Assembly (NCBI GenBank): GCA_947304475.1
Contig: CAMZBE010000003.1
Span: 1 to 24,985, forward strand
Source of the DNA: an uncultured Clostridia bacterium
GTDB taxonomy: Bacteria > Bacillota > Clostridia > Oscillospirales > CAG-272
DNA: 24,985 bases
Direction of reading: 5' to 3'
A program made the translations under genes and the position numbers. Positions 14,890 through 22,990 of the stretch are shown piece by piece. The first letter of the stretch is position 1. The number at the start of each line of letters is the position of its first letter. The notes under the pieces are model-generated. The model searched no databases. It had not been told where the DNA came from and saw only the letters and a list, made by a program, of their open reading frames with translations.

Positions 14890-17232
14890 ATGAAAAAAAC
14901 ACTGATCCTGCTGCTTCTTTTCGCCCTTCTTCTGCCGCTGGTCTCCTGCGAAAAATCGCACGGGCACGACGTGACCACGACGGTCGCGACGGAGGCGCCG
15001 CCGGAAGAAACCGAACTGAAATGCACCGTTCGTACCGTCGGGTTCGACGCTCCCGTTTCGACATTGACCGACCTTCAGACGGCGTACTACGACGACAAAA
15101 CCGAGAACGTCATCAAGTACGCGGAGGGAATGGACGAATTGTCCCGCCCCGCCCCGGTCACGCTCCGTTGGGACGTCGATTTTGAAGCGGGAGAGAAGTG
15201 TTTGCGCTACTTCGTCGTCCGGATCTGGACCAAAAACGACGCATCCGACGCGAGAGCGTTCATCGTCGGCAGTTCGGAGAGGGAGTACCGGTTCTTCAAC
15301 TCCTATATCGGGCAGAAATACTTCTGGGACGTCACCGCGTACGGCGTGAACGGCGTGACCGTCGCGTCCCAGACGAATACGTTTACAACCGAGGACCGTT
15401 CGGTCCGCTTTCTCTACGTCGACGGCGTCACCAACTTCCGTGACCTCGGAGGCAAGAAGACCGTGGACGGCGGACGCGTCCGGCAGGGGCTTCTGATCCG
15501 GGGCGCAAAACTGAACGATAACGGCAGTCCGGATCCTCTGATCACCGACGAGGGCGTCAAGACCATGGTGCAGACGCTCGGGATCAAGAGCGAACTCGAT
15601 CTGCGCAAGGATGACGAAGTGGGCCCGCACGAGGGATCGTTCCTCGGCGACGGCGTCGAACAGATCGTTTGTTCGTTGAGAGGCGGTATCGACATCACGA
15701 ACAGCACCGTCCGGTCCAGTCTCAAGAAGATTTTCGCCGTTCTGGCGGACGAAAGCAATTACCCGATCTACTTCCACTGCGCGGCGGGCGCCGATCGCAC
15801 GGGGATCGTGGGTTGGCTCGTAAACGGTCTGTGCGGGGTGTCCGAAGACGATCTCTGGCGCGATTACCTGACCACCAATTTCGGCAATATCGGCGGCAGC
15901 AGAGAGATGAACGGAAACGGCGGCGCCAAGAAGAATTACGTCAACACGCTGAGCGCCGCGTCGGGAACTACGTATGCGAAAAAGGTCTACAACTATCTGA
16001 AAAACGAAGTCGGAATTCCGGCGGACCACCTCGACGCCGTCATCCGGATCATGAAGATTGCGCCGGGCGCTACCGAAAAGAACACGATGCCCCCGATCCC
16101 GGCGGGACATACCCACGCTCCGGAGAGCGATTATACGGTGATCAAAGCGGCGACCTGTTCGTCTGCGGGGATCCGCGTCAAGTATTGCTCGGTCTGCGGA
16201 GAATATATCGAAAGCACGGTCGCCGAGATCCCGGTCGATTCGAACGGGCATCAAGTTGACTGGAACGTGGTCCGTCAGCCCACCGTCGTCGATCAGGCGG
16301 ACGGGAGCCGCAACGGCACCTGCGCATACTGCGGCAAGCAGGTAGAGCAGACGCTCACGTTTGCCCCCACGACGCTGACCTTTACGGATCAATCCTCCGG
16401 CAGTTACAAATCCGCCCCGTACAACATCGTCGAGGCGATGCAGGGCAAACATTTCTACCCGACGGCAAACGATCCCACCGGCAACGACCTATACATCGAG
16501 TATTCGGTCTTCTATCACCGGTCGATGCAGTTCTTCGATCCGGAGTGCAACCCCTACGCGACCACCCGCCTGGGAGTGGAGAGCGTGCTCTTCTGGTCGC
16601 CCGTCGCCGACATTCCGAGTTCCTGGTGCCAGTACGCCGGGGGGTTTGAGGCAACGGGGGACAACTTCATGAACGCCGTTTCGGACAGCGAAGTGACCAC
16701 GCCTGCAAAAATAGCGAAAGAGGGCGGCACGTTTGCCGACTATCCGAATATCGGCGGTCCCGATCAGGCGGCTCCCCAGTACGGCTGGCACCGGATCGGT
16801 CTCCGGATCCATCAGAAACTGACCAATATCGCCGCCTTGAAAAAGGACACGGTCGCCGGCGCAACGCAAGCGACCTACGTCCTGACGCTGACCGTCTACA
16901 TCGACGGCGCCGTAGCGTACAAACTCAAGACCGACGACTCCGCTTCGTGTATGCGTACGAAGTACGACCTTCTCTTTACCGCCGCGTCCGACGGTAAAGG
17001 CGGGATCGTCTATACCGACATCGGCGCCAACCGGTTCGTGATCCCGTTCCATCTGAACGCCACGACCGCCAAGAGCGGCAAGTACGTCTATACCGCGATC
17101 GCGGACGTCTTCGTTACGTGCGGTAAGGGCTTCGTTCAAAATGTCGAAAGACTCGCCTCTCCGACGGCTTCGACGCTGACCTTCCCCACGGGCACAGGTT
17201 TTTCCGCGCCGATCTTCTACACGATTAAATAA
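14890..17232 (+). CDS. Secreted tyrosine-phosphatase-like lipoprotein, tandem copy 1
   Basis: 780 aa. Signal peptide with lipobox LVSC (C20). Residues ~85-168 look like a fibronectin-III-type beta domain ending in TNTFTTE. Residues ~175-395 are a Cys-dependent tyrosine/dual-specificity-like phosphatase: GVTNFRDLGG (179-188), GGRVRQGLLIRG (194-205), SELDLR (234-239) and the P-loop HCAAGADRTG (296-305; nucleophile C297, R303). Residues ~405-490 hold CxxC pairs (433/436, 478/481) in an HTH...CSSAG...YCSVC module like that of the lyase-like protein. The C-terminal ~290 residues are probably beta-rich and of unknown family. It is 15 nt after the dnaC-like stop with GGGAG upstream. Possible substrates are phosphotyrosine proteins, inositol phosphates or phosphoinositides, by analogy to Listeria LipA-type enzymes and cysteine phytases. 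Confidence 0.85.
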   Translation: MKKTLILLLLFALLLPLVSCEKSHGHDVTTTVATEAPPEETELKCTVRTVGFDAPVSTLTDLQTAYYDDKTENVIKYAEGMDELSRPAPVTLRWDVDFEAGEKCLRYFVVRIWTKNDASDARAFIVGSSEREYRFFNSYIGQKYFWDVTAYGVNGVTVASQTNTFTTEDRSVRFLYVDGVTNFRDLGGKKTVDGGRVRQGLLIRGAKLNDNGSPDPLITDEGVKTMVQTLGIKSELDLRKDDEVGPHEGSFLGDGVEQIVCSLRGGIDITNSTVRSSLKKIFAVLADESNYPIYFHCAAGADRTGIVGWLVNGLCGVSEDDLWRDYLTTNFGNIGGSREMNGNGGAKKNYVNTLSAASGTTYAKKVYNYLKNEVGIPADHLDAVIRIMKIAPGATEKNTMPPIPAGHTHAPESDYTVIKAATCSSAGIRVKYCSVCGEYIESTVAEIPVDSNGHQVDWNVVRQPTVVDQADGSRNGTCAYCGKQVEQTLTFAPTTLTFTDQSSGSYKSAPYNIVEAMQGKHFYPTANDPTGNDLYIEYSVFYHRSMQFFDPECNPYATTRLGVESVLFWSPVADIPSSWCQYAGGFEATGDNFMNAVSDSEVTTPAKIAKEGGTFADYPNIGGPDQAAPQYGWHRIGLRIHQKLTNIAALKKDTVAGATQATYVLTLTVYIDGAVAYKLKTDDSASCMRTKYDLLFTAASDGKGGIVYTDIGANRFVIPFHLNATTAKSGKYVYTAIADVFVTCGKGFVQNVERLASPTASTLTFPTGTGFSAPIFYTIK

Positions 17233-17298
17233 GGGTAACGAACTTTCCGTTCCGGACGGACGCCATCGCTTGCAGACGCGAACTGTGAGGAATTTCAA

Positions 17299-19665
17299 AT
17301 GAAAAGAATACTGATCCTGCTGCTCCTTCTTTCGGTGCTGCTCCCGCTGGTCTCCTGCGGGAATACGAGTATCGAAGAGACGACGGCGTCGTCCCTCGTC
17401 CCGGCGGTCACGACCGGGACGCAGACCGAACCCGAATCGGAGCCCCTGGTCTGTTCCGTACGGCTAACGTCGCTCGGCAATTCGGTATCGATCCATACGG
17501 TGACGCAGAAGGCGTATTTTGCGGATTCCGACGCGGACAACGCCACGAACTACGCGGAAGGGAAGGAGGAACTCTCCCGCCCGACGCCGATCACGCTGCG
17601 TTGGACCGTCGATTTTACGTCCGGGGAAAACGACCTCTGGTATTTCGTCGTCCGGTTCTGGACCAAAGCCGATCAGTCCGACGCGCGGTCGATCTTGGTC
17701 GGCAGATCCGAGAGGGAATGCCGCTTTTATAACGCGTTCGTCGGACAGACGTATTATTGGAACGTCACCGCGTACGGCGCCGGGGGCGCCGTGATCAAGT
17801 CGGCTACGGCTTCCTTTACGACAGAGAGTCAGGCGCCGCGCAACCTCTACGTCGACGGCGTGACCAACGTCCGGGATCTGGGCGGCAGAACGACCGTGGA
17901 CGGCGGACGCGTCCGGCAGGGGCTTTTGTACCGAGGCGGGCAACTCAACAATGATAAAGGGAAAGTTACGATCACCGAAGAGGGGATCGGAACCATGCGC
18001 CGGACTCTCGGGATCAAGACCGAACTCGATCTGCGCAGAAAAAACAGTACGAAAGACGAAACGGGCGGGATCACCCGGTCGTTCCTCGGCAGCGACGTGA
18101 AGTATTATCGCAAATCGATCAGCACCAGCGTCACCGATCTGGATAACCGCCTGTTGCTGATACAGGTCTTCGATCTTTTGGCGAACGAAAGCAACTATCC
18201 GATCTTCTACCATTGTATCATCGGGACCGACCGGACGGGGCTGATTTCCTGGCTCGTGAACGGACTGTGCGGGGTGTCCGAAGAGGATCTTTGGCGCGAT
18301 TACCTGTTTTCCAATTTCGGCAACATCGGGGGAACGAGAAAAAAGAGCAAGATCGAGGACGGATACATTAAAAACCTGAAATCCGCATCGGGCGGGACGT
18401 TTTCCGAAAAGGTCTATAACTACCTGAATAAATCGGTCGGTATCTCCACGGCGAAACTCGACGCCGTGATCCGCATTATGAAAGCGCAGCCGGGGGAGGC
18501 CGTCGAGAACTATACGCCAAGCCGGGCGGGACATACGCACGTCCCCGAGGGTGAATACACGGTGATCTCGAAACCGACCTGTTCGTCCCCGGGCGTGCAG
18601 GTAAAATACTGTTCGGTCTGCGGGGAGTTCGACGAAAGCACGCTCGTCGCGATCCCGATCGATCCAGACGGGCATCAAGCCGACTGGAACGTGATCCGTC
18701 AGCCCACCGTGCCCGATCAGGCGGACGGAAGCCGCAACGGCACCTGCGTCTGTTGCGGTCGGTTCGTCGAGCAGACGATCACCTTTTCGCCGACGGTTCT
18801 GGCGTTGACCGACAAGACCGAGGGCAAGTTCGTGTCCGACAGGATCCCGGTCCTCGCGGCGGCGAACGGGAAACACTTCTACCCGACGGCAAACAATCCC
18901 GACGGCAACGACCTGTTCGTTGAGTATTCGGTTTTCTATCACCGGTCGACGCAGTTCTTCGATACCGAAAACTGCACCCCCTACGCGACGACGCGCCTGG
19001 GATCGGAGAGCGTGGTCTACTGGTCGCTCGCCGCCGACGTTACGGATTCCTGGTGCAAGTACGCGGGGGGCTTTGAGGGCACGTCGGACAACTTTATCAA
19101 TCCGGTATCGGACGGCGAAGTGACGACGCCCGCGAAGATGGTGGAGGACGGCGGCGCCTACACCGATTATCCGAACATCAGCGGGGGAACCCAGAGCGTT
19201 TCCCGATACGGCTGGCACCGGATCGGGATCCGGATCCACGAGGAAGTGACCAACGCCGCCGCCCTGAAAAAGGATACCGTCGCCGGCAAAACGCAGGCGA
19301 AGTACGTTCTGACGCTGACCGTCTATATCGACGGCGAGGCTGCGTACAAACTCAAAACCAACGTGTCGAAGAGCGGTATGAAAACGAGGGACGACCTTCT
19401 CTTTACCGCCGCGTCGGACGGCAAGGGCGGGATCGTCTATACCGATATCGACGTCGAGCGCTGCGTGATCCCGTTCCAACTGAACGGCACCACGGCGCAG
19501 AGCGGAAAGACCGCCTACGTCGCGATTGCGGACGTTTCGGTGAGTTGCGGAAAGGGATTCGTCCAGAAGGTCGAAAGACTTTCGACGCCGGACAGTTCGA
19601 CTTTGAAAGTCCCGGGCGTGGCGGCACTCTCCGCACCGATCTACTACCGCCTGAAAACCGAATAA
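17299..19665 (+). CDS. Secreted tyrosine-phosphatase-like lipoprotein, tandem copy 2
   Basis: 788 aa, a full-length paralogue of the preceding gene with the same domain order. Lipobox LVSC (C20); fibronectin-III-like domain ~95-177; phosphatase ~183-400 with GVTNVRDLGG (187-196), RQGLLYRG and P-loop HCIIGTDRTG (305-314; C306, R312); CxxC pairs at 438/441 and 483/486; the same C-terminal beta-rich region. By eye more than half the residues match copy 1. They differ mainly in the post-signal linker, the region between the conserved Arg motif and the P-loop, and P-loop residues (AAGAD versus IIGTD), which could mean different substrates. GTGAGGA precedes the ATG. The 66-nt gap from copy 1 shows no promoter or terminator; a terminator follows 14 nt after the stop. 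Confidence 0.85.
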   Translation: MKRILILLLLLSVLLPLVSCGNTSIEETTASSLVPAVTTGTQTEPESEPLVCSVRLTSLGNSVSIHTVTQKAYFADSDADNATNYAEGKEELSRPTPITLRWTVDFTSGENDLWYFVVRFWTKADQSDARSILVGRSERECRFYNAFVGQTYYWNVTAYGAGGAVIKSATASFTTESQAPRNLYVDGVTNVRDLGGRTTVDGGRVRQGLLYRGGQLNNDKGKVTITEEGIGTMRRTLGIKTELDLRRKNSTKDETGGITRSFLGSDVKYYRKSISTSVTDLDNRLLLIQVFDLLANESNYPIFYHCIIGTDRTGLISWLVNGLCGVSEEDLWRDYLFSNFGNIGGTRKKSKIEDGYIKNLKSASGGTFSEKVYNYLNKSVGISTAKLDAVIRIMKAQPGEAVENYTPSRAGHTHVPEGEYTVISKPTCSSPGVQVKYCSVCGEFDESTLVAIPIDPDGHQADWNVIRQPTVPDQADGSRNGTCVCCGRFVEQTITFSPTVLALTDKTEGKFVSDRIPVLAAANGKHFYPTANNPDGNDLFVEYSVFYHRSTQFFDTENCTPYATTRLGSESVVYWSLAADVTDSWCKYAGGFEGTSDNFINPVSDGEVTTPAKMVEDGGAYTDYPNISGGTQSVSRYGWHRIGIRIHEEVTNAAALKKDTVAGKTQAKYVLTLTVYIDGEAAYKLKTNVSKSGMKTRDDLLFTAASDGKGGIVYTDIDVERCVIPFQLNGTTAQSGKTAYVAIADVSVSCGKGFVQKVERLSTPDSSTLKVPGVAALSAPIYYRLKTE

Positions 19666-19678
19666 GCACAGCCGCAAA

Positions 19679-19711
19679 GGAAGCCCGCGCGTTGGCGCGG
19701 GCTTCCTTTTT
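19679..19711 (+). terminator. Rho-independent terminator after the tandem phosphatase genes
   Basis: A perfect 12-bp stem, GGAAGCCCGCGC (19679-19690) with GCGCGGGCTTCC (19695-19706), loop GTTG, followed by TTTTT. It probably also serves the convergent dpaB gene, whose stop codon overlaps the T run. It ends the 10-kb + strand block. Confidence 0.9.
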
Positions 19712-20270
19712 ATAAGAACAGGGGGCGTATCTGCTTGCCGGCGAGCGCGGCGGAAACGCAGTCGGAAAGAAGCGTGAATTCGGCGACCAGCGAGTGCGGC
19801 TTGTGCTCGGGATCGTCCTGCGCCATCGGGACGAAGAACACCCCCTTGCGCGTGATCAGCCGGGCGACGTTCGAGAGGTTCGCCGAGAGAGAGTCGTTTG
19901 AGGCGAGCGCGATCAGCAGCGGGCGGTCCTGCCTCAGGTGCGCCTTGGTCGCCATGGTGACCGCGGTGTCGGTGATCCCGAGCGCGATCTTGGCGAGCGT
20001 GTTGCCGGTGCAGGGCGCGAGAATCAGCAGTTCCAGGGGGCGTTTCGGTCCGAGCGGCTCGGCGTCCACGACCGTGTGCACGACGTCCTGCCCGGTCGCT
20101 TTTTCCACCCGGGCGCGAAAATCCGCCGCCCGCCCGAAACGCGTATCGGTCGTATAGACCGCGTCGCTCATCAGGGGAAGGATCTTCCGTCCCTCGCCGA
20201 TCAGGCGTTCCATTTCTCCGAAACTTCTTGACAGGGTGCAGAACGAACCGCAGAAACCGTAACCGATCAT
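19710..20270 (-). CDS. dpaB: Dipicolinate synthase subunit B
   Basis: 186 aa, a flavoprotein-like fold. IGYGFCGSFCT at the N-terminus, PLMSDAVYTTDTRFG (32-46), LILAPCTGNTLAKIALGITDTAVTMA and the closing RKGVFFVPMAQDDP are typical of DpaB (SpoVFB). With DpaA it forms dipicolinic acid from a lysine-pathway intermediate in the mother cell, for delivery to the forespore core. It lies 34 nt downstream of dpaA on the same strand, with AAAGGA upstream of the ATG. Presence of the pair indicates an endospore former. Confidence 0.93.
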   Translation of the reverse strand: MIGYGFCGSFCTLSRSFGEMERLIGEGRKILPLMSDAVYTTDTRFGRAADFRARVEKATGQDVVHTVVDAEPLGPKRPLELLILAPCTGNTLAKIALGITDTAVTMATKAHLRQDRPLLIALASNDSLSANLSNVARLITRKGVFFVPMAQDDPEHKPHSLVAEFTLLSDCVSAALAGKQIRPLFL

Positions 20271-20304
20271 CTTTCTTTATCCTTTCACGGGCAAGCCGTC
20301 TTTT

Positions 20305-21117
20305 TTACCGGTTTTGCGCCTGAATCGGGAAAACCTCGCGGATCAGGTCGCGCGCCGTTTCGCCGAGGGCGATCCCCGCGCTTTCGGGGAACACCCTGCC
20401 CGGCAGACCGTTCTCCCGGCGATAGATCACGCCGGTTCCCGGGGCGGGCAGGTTGCCGTCGCCCGACGCCAACTCGAGCAGCAGGGATCCCGCGGGCAGA
20501 TCCGTCGTCGCCCCCTGCGGGAGCAGGCGGGCGGGGACCGTGTTGACCAGCGTGCGGAACCCCCGGAGCGCGCCGGGTTCTTTCAGCGTTGCCGTGTCGG
20601 CGCTCCGCGCCCCGATCAAGGTCGCCATCGTGCGTTCTCTCGGATCGCGGGCAAATACCGTGACGGGACAGCCGAGCGAGAGAAGCCCGCGGCATAAAAA
20701 CTTTCCGATCCTGCCGAAGCCGAGGATCGCGGTCGGGTTCTCACGGGGTGCGGCGGGGGAGTCCGAGAGCAGGATCCCGAGCGCCGCCTGCGCGGTCAGG
20801 CACGCGTTTTTCAAAACGAACTCCTCGACGTTCATGTAGTCCCGTACGGCGATCCCCGCGCGCCGCGCTCCGGAGATGAAGGCGCCGGAGAGGTTGCCCC
20901 CGAGGATCAGGGCGGGCTTTGACGCGAGCAGATCGGCAAGGCGCACGCCGGAGAACCCCGTCACCCTCTCCCCGTCGTGCGAAGCGGGCAGGGGCAGAAG
21001 CAGGAGCGGGGAAAGGGGCGCCTCCGGCGCGTACCGTTCCGTTTGGAAACCGCACCCGGAGAGCGTCCGGGCGGCGTACTCGAACCGTTGGTCAGTCCCG
21101 AAAACCGTGATTTTCAT
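20305..21117 (-). CDS. dpaA: Dipicolinate synthase subunit A
   Basis: 270 aa. N-terminal MKITVFGTDQRFEYAARTL is the DpaA-type opening; a Rossmann domain follows with LGFGRIGKFLCRGL at about 140-153, then ARDPRERTMA and LVNTVPARLL. DpaA (SpoVFA) is the dehydrogenase-like subunit that works with DpaB in dipicolinate synthesis. The ATG at 21117 is preferred over one 33 nt upstream because the family begins with MKI-type sequences and a G-rich ribosome site lies just upstream. Divergent from the sugar kinase gene. Confidence 0.92.
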   Translation of the reverse strand: MKITVFGTDQRFEYAARTLSGCGFQTERYAPEAPLSPLLLLPLPASHDGERVTGFSGVRLADLLASKPALILGGNLSGAFISGARRAGIAVRDYMNVEEFVLKNACLTAQAALGILLSDSPAAPRENPTAILGFGRIGKFLCRGLLSLGCPVTVFARDPRERTMATLIGARSADTATLKEPGALRGFRTLVNTVPARLLPQGATTDLPAGSLLLELASGDGNLPAPGTGVIYRRENGLPGRVFPESAGIALGETARDLIREVFPIQAQNR

Positions 21118-21134
21118 AGCCCATCCCCCCCTTG

Positions 21135-21160
21135 CAGGATATGCGCGCACAAAGAAAAGT
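21135..21160 (-). promoter_or_regulatory. Possible sigma-K-like promoter of dpaA-dpaB
   Basis: On the minus strand CATATCCTG (21135-21143) partly matches the sigma-K -10 pattern CATA-N3-TA, with an AC dinucleotide (21159-21160) 15 nt upstream as a minimal -35. Bacillus spoVF is transcribed by sigma-K. The match is short and could be chance; no sigma-A promoter is visible on this strand. Confidence 0.25.
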
Positions 21161-21189
21161 GCTTTTCAAGAAAAAAAGCCGCGCAGGGG

Positions 21190-21218
21190 GTGACAAATCG
21201 GTAAGCATCTGCTATAAT
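21190..21218 (+). promoter_or_regulatory. Sigma-A promoter for the sugar kinase gene
   Basis: GTGACA (21190-21195), 17-nt spacer, TATAAT (21213-21218), with TG one base upstream of the -10 (extended -10). It lies about 43 nt upstream of the ATG at 21261. Confidence 0.75.
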
Positions 21219-21260
21219 AGTCTCTTGAAGAATTCATTTTTGCGAAAGGACTTGACAAAA

Positions 21261-22283
21261 ATGGCAAAAGTAATCACATTCGGCGAGATCATGCTCCGGC
21301 TCGCGCCCGACGGATACCTGCGGTTCGTGCAGGTCGATCACCTCGAGGCGCTGCTCGGCGGCGGCGAGGCGAACGTCTCGGTTTCTCTTGCGAACTACGG
21401 CGTTGACAGCGTCTTCGTCACCAAACTGCCGAAGCACGAGATCGGTCAGTTGGCGATCAACTCCCTGCGCCGTTTCGGCGTCGACACGTCGAAAATCGTG
21501 CGCGGCGGCGACCGTATCGGCGTCTACTATTGCGAGAAGGGCGCGAGCCAGCGTCCCTCGAAGGTCATCTACGACCGCGCGGGTTCCTCGATCGCGACGG
21601 CGTCCCCCTCGGACTTCGACTGGGACGAGATCTTCGACGGGGCCGACTGGTTCCACTTCACCGGGATCACCCCGGCGCTGAATCCCTCGGTCGCCGCGAT
21701 CACGCTCGAGGCGTGCAAGGCGGCGAAGGCGAAGGGACTGACCGTCTCCTGCGACCTCAACTACCGCAAGAAACTTTGGACGCGGGACGAGGCGCGCGCC
21801 ACGATGACCAAGTTGATGGATTACGTCGACGTCTGCATCTCGAACGAGGAAGACGCGCACGACGTGTTCGGCATCGACGCGGAGAACACCGACATCGACA
21901 GCGGCAAACTCAACCACGAGGGCTACAAGAGCGTGGCGCGGCAACTCGCCGAGAAGTTCGGCTTCAAGAAGGTCGCGATCACCCTTCGCTCCTCGATCTC
22001 GGCAAACGACAACGACTGGGCAGGTCTGCTCTACGACGGTAAGGACTACTGCCTCTCGAAATCCTACCATATGCACATCGTCGACCGCGTCGGCGGCGGC
22101 GACAGTTTCGGCGGCGGTCTGATCTACGCGCTCCTGTCCGGCTACTCCACGCAGGACGCGATCGAGTTCGCGGTCGCGGCGTCCTGCCTGAAGCACTCGA
22201 TCCAGGGCGACTACAATATGGTGACCGTGGACGAAGTGAAGGCGCTGGCAGGCGGTTCCGGCAGCGGCCGCGTGCAGCGTTGA
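21261..22283 (+). CDS. kdgK: PfkB-family sugar kinase, probably 2-dehydro-3-deoxygluconokinase
   Basis: 340 aa. PfkB signatures: an N-terminal GGGEANVSVSLANYG block (33-47) and the C-terminal DRVGGGDSFGGG (275-286) with catalytic D281. FGEIMLRLAPDGYLRF (7-22) and VSCDLNYRKKLW are typical of the KDG-kinase branch, which phosphorylates 2-keto-3-deoxygluconate in uronate and pectin catabolism; fructokinase is the main alternative. GAAAGGA lies 10 nt upstream of the ATG at 21261; the frame is open upstream across the promoter, which excludes a longer protein. No KDPG aldolase or uronate isomerase is adjacent. Confidence 0.85.
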   Translation: MAKVITFGEIMLRLAPDGYLRFVQVDHLEALLGGGEANVSVSLANYGVDSVFVTKLPKHEIGQLAINSLRRFGVDTSKIVRGGDRIGVYYCEKGASQRPSKVIYDRAGSSIATASPSDFDWDEIFDGADWFHFTGITPALNPSVAAITLEACKAAKAKGLTVSCDLNYRKKLWTRDEARATMTKLMDYVDVCISNEEDAHDVFGIDAENTDIDSGKLNHEGYKSVARQLAEKFGFKKVAITLRSSISANDNDWAGLLYDGKDYCLSKSYHMHIVDRVGGGDSFGGGLIYALLSGYSTQDAIEFAVAASCLKHSIQGDYNMVTVDEVKALAGGSGSGRVQR

Positions 22284-22395
22284 ATTGACGCACGGATTTC
22301 AGCGCAGACCGAAAAACGAATGGATTATGTAATATAATCCGTTGATGCTTTTCGCTTCGCTTGAAAGCCCTACACAGCAAAACGCAATTAAGGTT

Positions 22396-22480
22396 GAAAC
22401 CCGCTCGCGTATGCAGGAACCCCCAACGCTCGTAAACTCACGTCGGGGAACCCCTTGCTGCGAACGGGTTTCTTCTTTTT
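22396..22480 (+). terminator. Large-loop terminator after the sugar kinase gene
   Basis: GAAACCCG (22396-22403) pairs with CGGGTTTC (22465-22472), enclosing a roughly 60-nt branched loop with its own small C-rich/G-rich stems, followed by TTCTTTTT. It occupies the position of the simple hairpin in copy A. Confidence 0.6.
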
Positions 22481-22517
22481 GATTTGAATTCGTTTTTCTA
22501 TCCGCGTTTGCGATCCG

Positions 22518-22630
22518 GTCGCCGTCGAAACCCGTTTGCGCGTCGCCCGCAGGTTCGCTCCTTCAAACGGGTTCTTGGGGCGACACCGCTTCAAGAAAAC
22601 ACCCCACCGGGGCGTTTTCTTTTGCTAACC
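22518..22630. repeat. 113-bp direct repeat, first copy
   Basis: Matches 22860-22972 without gaps, with 9 mismatches that I count by eye (about 92% identity). It contains two inverted repeats: AACCCGTTTG with CAAACGGGTT (22529-22538, 22564-22573) and an AGAAAAC...GTTTTCT terminator-like stem (22594-22620) with one internal mismatch. Confidence 0.85.
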
Positions 22631-22815
22631 TCTCGCGGTATGCAAGCGTGCGGAGCCGAAGGCGAAGAACGGTTGGTATACAGGCTTCGGCGCGAGAACG
22701 CGAATTCTGCATCTGTCTGTGCGCGTCTCCTATAGTCGGGGCGGAGGGGCTGGCGCAGTCGGTTTTTTAAGATACCGGAGGCAAAGAGGACCTATGCAAT
22801 ATCGTCTATAGAACC

Positions 22816-22845
22816 GCAAAACGGCGAGCGCACTCGCCGTTTTGC
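22816..22845. terminator. Perfect 13-bp hairpin, terminator-like
   Basis: GCAAAACGGCGAG (22816-22828) pairs with CTCGCCGTTTTGC (22833-22845) around CGCA. The A/T-rich outer part of the stem provides a T run on either strand. It lies between the two 113-bp repeats in the convergent kdgK/trpS gap. Confidence 0.65.
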
Positions 22846-22859
22846 TTATATTCCGCCCT

Positions 22860-22972
22860 GTCGCCGTCGAATCCCGTTTGCGCGTCGCCCGCATGTTCGC
22901 TCCTTCAAACGGGTTTTTGGGGCGACACCGCTTCACGAAAACGCCCCGCCGGGGCGTTTTCGCTCGCTAACC
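22860..22972. repeat. 113-bp direct repeat, second copy
   Basis: Second copy of 22518-22630, offset 342 bp. Mismatches are scattered, and the GAAAACGCCCC/GGGGCGTTTTC stem is perfect here, while the first copy carries an A-C mismatch. It sits downstream of trpS. Confidence 0.85.
22936..22962 (-). terminator. Terminator hairpin downstream of trpS
   Basis: CGAAAACGCCCC (22936-22947) pairs with GGGGCGTTTTCG (22951-22962) around GCC. It lies about 65 nt past the trpS stop on the minus strand, inside the second 113-bp repeat. The T run is within the stem on both strands, so it may work in both directions. Confidence 0.6.
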
Positions 22973-22990
22973 CATATTGAAGTTCTTTGC

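Larger units (their letters stand above)
22284..22765 (+). repeat. Composite intergenic element, copy B (3' of the sugar kinase gene)
   Basis: Non-coding and related to 7117-7395. Pieces in the same order: CAGACC; GAAAAACGAAT (22311-22321), starting 27 nt after the stop as in copy A; TTAAGGTTGAAA and a terminator hairpin; the inverted partner ATTCGTTTTTC (22488-22498); a 113-bp insert (22518-22630) absent from copy A; a hairpin TCTCGCG/CGCGAGA (22631-22637 with 22691-22697); GAATTCTGCA (22702-22711); and CTGGCGCAG followed by a T run (22750-22768). Beyond it, 22766-23025 holds further hairpins and a second 113-bp repeat but no gene. Confidence 0.65.

Noticed and set aside
22860..22910. A TCGAATCCCG string resembling a tRNA T-arm.
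   Set aside because: No matching acceptor, D-arm or anticodon arm can be drawn around it, and the other repeat copy has TCGAAACCCG. It is part of the 113-bp repeat.
22388..22936. Two minus-strand open frames starting with nearly the same 20 or so residues (22388-22594 and 22730-22936).
   Set aside because: Both frames read across the 113-bp repeats and their hairpins, which explains the similarity. There is no ribosome site, and the sequences diverge as soon as they leave the repeat.
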